Shown piece by piece: positions 60,188-64,000 of a stretch of 64,000 nt of DNA; position 1 is the stretch's first letter; each line of letters starts with the position of its first letter. Both the position numbers and the translations under genes were made by a program. The notes beneath the pieces were generated by a model. The model made no database searches, was not told the DNA's origin, and saw nothing but the letters and a program-made list of their open reading frames with translations. This stretch comes from an uncultured Eubacterium sp. (GTDB lineage: Bacteria; Bacillota; Clostridia; Oscillospirales; Acutalibacteraceae): assembly GCA_910584985.1 (NCBI GenBank), contig CAJUDJ010000003.1, forward strand, positions 47,620 to 111,619, read 5' to 3'.

Positions 60188-60689
60188 AACGTTTCTTGGA
60201 AAAATGCCTGATATAAAGCATGCGGCATTTGTAGCCGAAAATGCGGTTGTTATCGGCGATGCTGTGCTGAAAAAAGGCTCTTCCGTATGGTTTTGTGCAG
60301 TTGTAAGGGCAGATAGTGAAAAAATTACAGTAGGTGAGAACAGCAATGTGCAGGATAACTGCACGGTTCACTGCTCGGCGGGTTATCCTGTTATAATCGG
60401 AAACAATGTTACAATCGGGCACAATGCGGTTGTTCACGGTTGTACAATCGGGGATAATTGCCTTATTGGTATGAATTCCACAATACTTAATGGAGCAAAA
60501 ATAGGAAAAAACTGCATTGTTGGCGCTGGGGCACTTGTTACAGAGCATAAGGAATTTCCGGATAATGCTCTGGTTATCGGTGTGCCGGCAAGAGCAGTTA
60601 AAATTCTTGATGAAAAAGCGGTTCGGCTTATAACCGAAAATGCAAAGCAGTATTCTGAAAAAGCAAAAATGTTTAACGGTGAATTTTGA
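60180..60689 (+). CDS. Gamma-class carbonic anhydrase/left-handed beta-helix protein
   Basis: A 169-residue trimeric hexapeptide-repeat protein. SSVWFCAVVRAD, NSNVQDNCTVHCS, and NVTIGHNAVVHGCTIGDN carry the three zinc His residues of gamma-carbonic anhydrases (two in the HNAVVHG stretch). Such proteins hydrate CO2 or have unknown roles (YrdA, PaaY). Overlap with the previous gene suggests it is the last member of the rnf transcript. Confidence 0.88.
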   Translation: MIKTFLGKMPDIKHAAFVAENAVVIGDAVLKKGSSVWFCAVVRADSEKITVGENSNVQDNCTVHCSAGYPVIIGNNVTIGHNAVVHGCTIGDNCLIGMNSTILNGAKIGKNCIVGAGALVTEHKEFPDNALVIGVPARAVKILDEKAVRLITENAKQYSEKAKMFNGEF

Positions 60690-60767
60690 TTACAGTTTAA
60701 CAGATTTGCAGTTCATATATATTATGAATATGTTTTTAATTTGATTTAAATTGCGGGAGAACAGAAG

Positions 60768-61091
60768 ATGATTATTGAGGGAAATGAAAAACAACTTGCT
60801 GCGATGGTAGAATTTCATAAAGGAAACCGCCGGAAAGGATTGGAACTTCAGGAGGAATTTGCTGCTGAATTCCGTGCGGAATATGCTGAAAAAGACCATT
60901 GTCCATGCAAAAAGGCATGCCGTTATCACGGAAACTGTAAGGAATGCGTTGCCATTCACAGAGCACATGGCGAGCATGTGCCCAACTGTATGCGGAATAT
61001 GATAAATAATAAAATCAGACTTTTATCAGAGCTTACAGAGCACACAATAGCAAATGAGATTGAATCGCCTGAAGAGGTGCTTAGAAAATAA
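60768..61091 (+). CDS. Small Cys-rich protein of unknown function
   Basis: A 107-residue cytoplasmic protein. Its middle holds HCPCKKACRYHGNCKECVAIH and a later HVPNC, a Cys/His pattern that could bind zinc or iron-sulfur. Similar short proteins are common in Clostridia, some as DUF6485-like. The ends are helical and charged. It follows the anhydrase by 78 bases and has its own terminator. Confidence 0.6.
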   Translation: MIIEGNEKQLAAMVEFHKGNRRKGLELQEEFAAEFRAEYAEKDHCPCKKACRYHGNCKECVAIHRAHGEHVPNCMRNMINNKIRLLSELTEHTIANEIESPEEVLRK

Positions 61092-61099
61092 AGTTATTG

Positions 61100-61123
61100 A
61101 GCATTGTTCATAAACAATACTCT
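61100..61123 (+). terminator. Terminator after the Cys-rich protein gene
   Basis: GAGCATTGTT pairs with AACAATACTC (one mismatch) and is followed by TTTCTTTTTA. Confidence 0.7.
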
Positions 61124-61202
61124 TTCTTTTTATACATTTTGTTAATAGTTTATTTACCGAATTTTATATATAATTAGTTGTATAAAGCTTTGGAGGGGTA
61201 GT

Positions 61203-62672
61203 ATGGCTAATTCAGAAGAAAAAGAAATACGCTATGTAGGCGTAAAGGAAAATCTTGCCTATGGTTTTGCAAATGCGGGGCAGGTTTTCGGCTATAATCT
61301 TGTGGCAGGGGGGTATCTTTCCCTTTTCTTCACAAAAGTGTTCGGTGTTCCCGCCGGTGCAGTGTCCACAATGATTTTATTTCTCGGTATATGGGATGCG
61401 GTAAACGATCCCCTTATGGGAAGCATCATTGATAAAACAAGAACACGCTACGGCAAGCTTCGTCCCTATCTTATTCTTGTTCCGCTGCCGCTTGCAATCA
61501 CAACGATAATGCTGTTTGCAGGTCCTGAAATTCTTGCAGACGCAAAATCAACCACAATCAAAATTGTTTATATGTATATTTCCTATTTTATATGGGAATT
61601 TTTCTACACACTCGGCGATGTTCCGTTCTGGAGTATGAGTACGGCGATTTCACCGAATCCGAATGACAGAACAAGGGCGATATCCTCTGCAAGGTTTATT
61701 TCTGGTATTGTCGGTGGGCTTTCAACCACATTCCTTGTTGTAATGATGGACCTGAGCAACAGCGGCAAGTGGAAGCTGACACTTTCACAGGATTTCCTGA
61801 TTCTTGCCATCATTGCAGGCACCTTTGGTATGGCGTTGTTTTCGCTTGCAGGCTGGAAAACAAAGGAAAGAGTTGTGCAGACGGTAAAAGAGCCGTCTGT
61901 TATTGACGGCTTCAAAGTGCTTTTCAAAAACAAGCCGCTTATGCTGATAATCTGCGGAAATTTAATTGGAACGCTCGGCGGTCTTGCAAGTGTTTTCCAG
62001 ACCTATTATTATTCCGAAGTGCTTAATCTGAACTCTGCGGTTTTATGGATTAATCTGCCGGGCACGATTTTCGGCTTTCTTACCTATCTTTTGATTCCGA
62101 AGCTGAAAAAGAAATTTGACAACAGGCAGATTGTTATTCTGAATTTAAGCTGCCGTCTTATAACCGCTGTGCTTGTGTTTGTTCTGGGACTTAAATTTTT
62201 CAAAACAAATGTGCCGGTGGTTTCCGTTCTTCTTATGCTTCAGAATTTTGTGTTCAGCTTTTTCAATACAATCAATATGGTTATCCCAACCGAAATGATC
62301 GGTGACACGGTTGATTATATGGAATGGAAAACAGGCGAAAGAAACGAAGGCGTAAGCTTTTCTGTTTTAACCTTCCTCGGCAAGCTCACAGGTTCGGTTT
62401 CCACATCGGTGGGAACGGCGCTGCTGCCTTTAATCGGTCTTACCTTTGTTGCTACTGCAAACGGAACAGAGGCTGTTAAGGGCGCAAACACGGATTTATG
62501 GATCTGGGCACTTTATATTCTGGTGCCGCATATTCTGGGCATGCTTTCCGTTATTCCTTATCTGTTTTATGATTTAAAGGGTGAAAAGCTTGCACAGATC
62601 AGAGCTGATCTGAAAATCAGAAGAGAAAATCTTTCAAAAGAAGTATCACAGGAGGCAGCAAAAAATGAGTAA
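61203..62672 (+). CDS. Sugar:cation symporter, GPH (MelB) family
   Basis: A 489-residue inner-membrane carrier with about 12 helices. GIWDAVNDPLMGSIIDKT near residue 60 and KLRPYLILVPLP are the family motifs, with the cation-site Asp residues. It is about the same length as the first GPH carrier but the sequences differ widely. A downstream GH43 glycosidase suggests a pentose-containing oligosaccharide (xylo- or arabino-oligomer) as cargo. AGGGGTAG precedes the start. Confidence 0.88.
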   Translation: MANSEEKEIRYVGVKENLAYGFANAGQVFGYNLVAGGYLSLFFTKVFGVPAGAVSTMILFLGIWDAVNDPLMGSIIDKTRTRYGKLRPYLILVPLPLAITTIMLFAGPEILADAKSTTIKIVYMYISYFIWEFFYTLGDVPFWSMSTAISPNPNDRTRAISSARFISGIVGGLSTTFLVVMMDLSNSGKWKLTLSQDFLILAIIAGTFGMALFSLAGWKTKERVVQTVKEPSVIDGFKVLFKNKPLMLIICGNLIGTLGGLASVFQTYYYSEVLNLNSAVLWINLPGTIFGFLTYLLIPKLKKKFDNRQIVILNLSCRLITAVLVFVLGLKFFKTNVPVVSVLLMLQNFVFSFFNTINMVIPTEMIGDTVDYMEWKTGERNEGVSFSVLTFLGKLTGSVSTSVGTALLPLIGLTFVATANGTEAVKGANTDLWIWALYILVPHILGMLSVIPYLFYDLKGEKLAQIRADLKIRRENLSKEVSQEAAKNE

Positions 62673-63255
62673 TTGTCCGAAATGCAATAAAAAAATAGGC
62701 GTATTTTATTTTAAACAGAACTGCCCGCACTGTAATGCCAATTTGATGTATTATGATTTTGATAACCGCTTGAAACAGGATGCTGTGCTTGCGCAACAGG
62801 AATGGGCAGCGGTAGAAAAGGTTACAGGCGGAATAAAAACTTCCTCAATAGGTTCTTTTGTTGCAATCGCAAGGCTTGTGTCCTTTTTTCTGCCCGTTGC
62901 GGCGCTTCTGCTTCCGTCCTTTAATGTAAACGGTAAGATAACACTTATATCCATAATAAAACAAATCATTTCAGATTCAGGTGCAGTTTTTTCTGAAACA
63001 GCACTTATGCTTTGCTTTGCGGCAATGGCAGCAGTTGTTGCTTTTGCACTCATTCAGCTTGTGGTTTCCTTGTTTTCATACACAAAAAACGGATTCAAGC
63101 GGAATATCGTTTTTTCGGTTACAGAAATCGTTGTTTTTGCAGGACTTGGCATAGCCGCAGCTGCAACAGGCGGCACGGTGCTTTACGGTTTCTTTATTTC
63201 ACTTGCTCTGCAGGTGCTTACAGCTGTTCTTCATTTTGCCGTAAAAAAAAACTGA
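62665..63255 (+). CDS. Zinc-ribbon membrane protein
   Basis: A 196-residue protein. An N-terminal zinc ribbon (CPKCNKK and CPHCNAN) is followed by about four membrane helices from residue 65 on. Function unknown. The ATG overlaps the transporter stop by 8 bases and has AGGAGG upstream, so it is co-expressed with the GPH carrier. Its end overlaps the GH43 frame, in a run of nine A residues. Confidence 0.72.
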   Translation: MSNCPKCNKKIGVFYFKQNCPHCNANLMYYDFDNRLKQDAVLAQQEWAAVEKVTGGIKTSSIGSFVAIARLVSFFLPVAALLLPSFNVNGKITLISIIKQIISDSGAVFSETALMLCFAAMAAVVAFALIQLVVSLFSYTKNGFKRNIVFSVTEIVVFAGLGIAAAATGGTVLYGFFISLALQVLTAVLHFAVKKN

Positions 63256-64000
63256 GGTTTAACACCTGCGGCGCACCGTTAAAGCTGTGTGATATTAATA
63301 TCCGAGATCCGTTTGTGCTTTATGAAAACGGTATATATTATCTGTATGGAACAAGGGCAAAGCATTTCGGTAAAAAAACAGGTGGCTTTGATGTTTATAC
63401 TTCCGATAATCTTATTGACTGGAGCTGCCCGCAGGAATGCTTTAACTCTAAAAAATTCGGCTATAATAAGCAGGTAAACTGGGCACCTGAGGTGCACAAA
63501 TATAACGGCAAATATTATATGTTTGCCACTTTTACAAAGGAAAACGGCTTAAGAGGAACTTTTTCTATGATTGCTGATTCTCCGCTTGGTCCGTTTCGGC
63601 CGCATAGCAAAAAAGCAATTACGCCTGAAGCATGGGAATGCCTGGACGGTACATTGTATATGAACAGCCGGAACGAACCCTATCTCGTTTTCTGCCATGA
63701 GCATACGCAGATTGTGGACGGAACGATTTGCTTTCTAAAGCTGAATTCTGATTTAAGCGAATCCGAAGGCGAGCCTGTTACGCTTTTCAGCGGTTCTTCG
63801 CCTTATTATATGGATAAAAAGCCGAATGGCGAGCATTATATTACAGATGGACCGTTTTTGTTCAGAACATCAGGCGGTGAATTGCTGATGCTGTGGTCTA
63901 CGCATATAAAGCACAGGTATGCACAGTGCATTGCCAGATCGGATAACGGTGAGATAGACGGCAATTTCATACATCTGCCCCGCTTATGGATGATGACGGC
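63252..64000 (+). CDS. Glycoside hydrolase family 43-like protein, runs off the right edge
   Basis: At least 249 residues of a five-bladed beta-propeller glycosidase of the GH43 type. DINIRDPFVLYENGIYYLYG near the N-terminus holds the catalytic-base Asp, and APEVHKYNGKYYMFATF is the next blade; LVFCHEHTQ may hold the acid Glu. GH43 enzymes act on beta-xylosides and alpha-arabinofuranosides. There is no ATG in the frame near the start: the best candidate is CTG at 63252, overlapping the previous stop (CTGA), which gives the expected N-terminal length. A frameshift in the A run could instead fuse it to the upstream gene. The 3' end is missing. Confidence 0.8.
   Translation, partial: MRFNTCGAPLKLCDINIRDPFVLYENGIYYLYGTRAKHFGKKTGGFDVYTSDNLIDWSCPQECFNSKKFGYNKQVNWAPEVHKYNGKYYMFATFTKENGLRGTFSMIADSPLGPFRPHSKKAITPEAWECLDGTLYMNSRNEPYLVFCHEHTQIVDGTICFLKLNSDLSESEGEPVTLFSGSSPYYMDKKPNGEHYITDGPFLFRTSGGELLMLWSTHIKHRYAQCIARSDNGEIDGNFIHLPRLWMMT

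Noticed and set aside
1..64000. CRISPR arrays, tRNA/rRNA genes, prophage or complete insertion sequences
   Set aside because: I scanned for regular spaced repeats, cloverleaf-like stretches, integrases and transposases and found none.

Overview
The window looks like one chromosomal segment of an anaerobic, low-to-mid-GC Gram-positive bacterium of the class Clostridia, probably a gut member of the Oscillospirales/Ruminococcaceae type. The pointers are Firmicutes-type promoters and strong Shine-Dalgarno sites, TTG/GTG starts, an Rnf complex followed by ApbE, NusG-domain-II and Gx-transporter genes, a PerR/reverse-rubrerythrin pair, an ECF vitamin transporter and carbohydrate transporters of the GPH family. 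TAG ends several intact genes, so the code is standard. Taxonomy is inferred from gene content only.

Layout. 1-22.3 kb is a mosaic of metabolic and envelope genes: an iron alcohol dehydrogenase interrupted by an amber codon, an amino-acid permease next to a C-S lyase fused to a peroxiredoxin-like domain, a C26 amidohydrolase, two D,D-carboxypeptidases, a GPH sugar transporter, a FAD/Rieske oxidoreductase, a secreted transglutaminase-like protein, the perR-rubrerythrin oxidative-stress pair, and a leftward group tatD-metG-(membrane protein)-nagB with an orphan peptide-binding lipoprotein. 22.6-34.8 kb is the transcription/translation core: rpoB-rpoC, then rpsL-rpsG-fusA-tuf driven by a promoter buried in the end of rpoC. 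34.9-41.5 kb carries recD2, an MreB paralogue and a complete ECF transporter (T, fused A1A2, S). 41.6-45 kb holds a broken ribbon-helix-helix gene, hairpin repeats, galE and proS. 45.1-51.4 kb is the F-type ATP synthase operon, in which the delta and alpha subunits are one continuous reading frame. 51.4-52.7 kb is a HAD phosphatase fused to a DUF523 (TudS-like) iron-sulfur domain. 53.3-60.7 kb is the rnfCDGEAB operon with its flavin-loading lipoprotein and accessory genes, ending in a gamma-carbonic anhydrase. 61.2-64 kb has a second GPH transporter, a zinc-ribbon membrane protein and a GH43 glycosidase that runs off the right edge.

How the parts work together. Rnf oxidises reduced ferredoxin with NAD+ and builds an ion gradient; the ATP synthase about 2 kb upstream can use such a gradient. 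The c subunit looks proton-type. The most unusual observation is the delta-alpha fusion, because F1 contains three alpha but one delta subunit; an in-frame GTG sits exactly where alpha should begin. Other second-look items are two unusual domain fusions (MalY-peroxiredoxin and HAD-DUF523), a 33-bp perfect palindrome over the perR promoter, and four small disrupted genes (amber ADH, frameshifted membrane protein, frameshifted RHH protein, frameshifted TfoX C-domain protein). No RNA genes, CRISPR arrays, complete insertion sequences or phage genes were seen.
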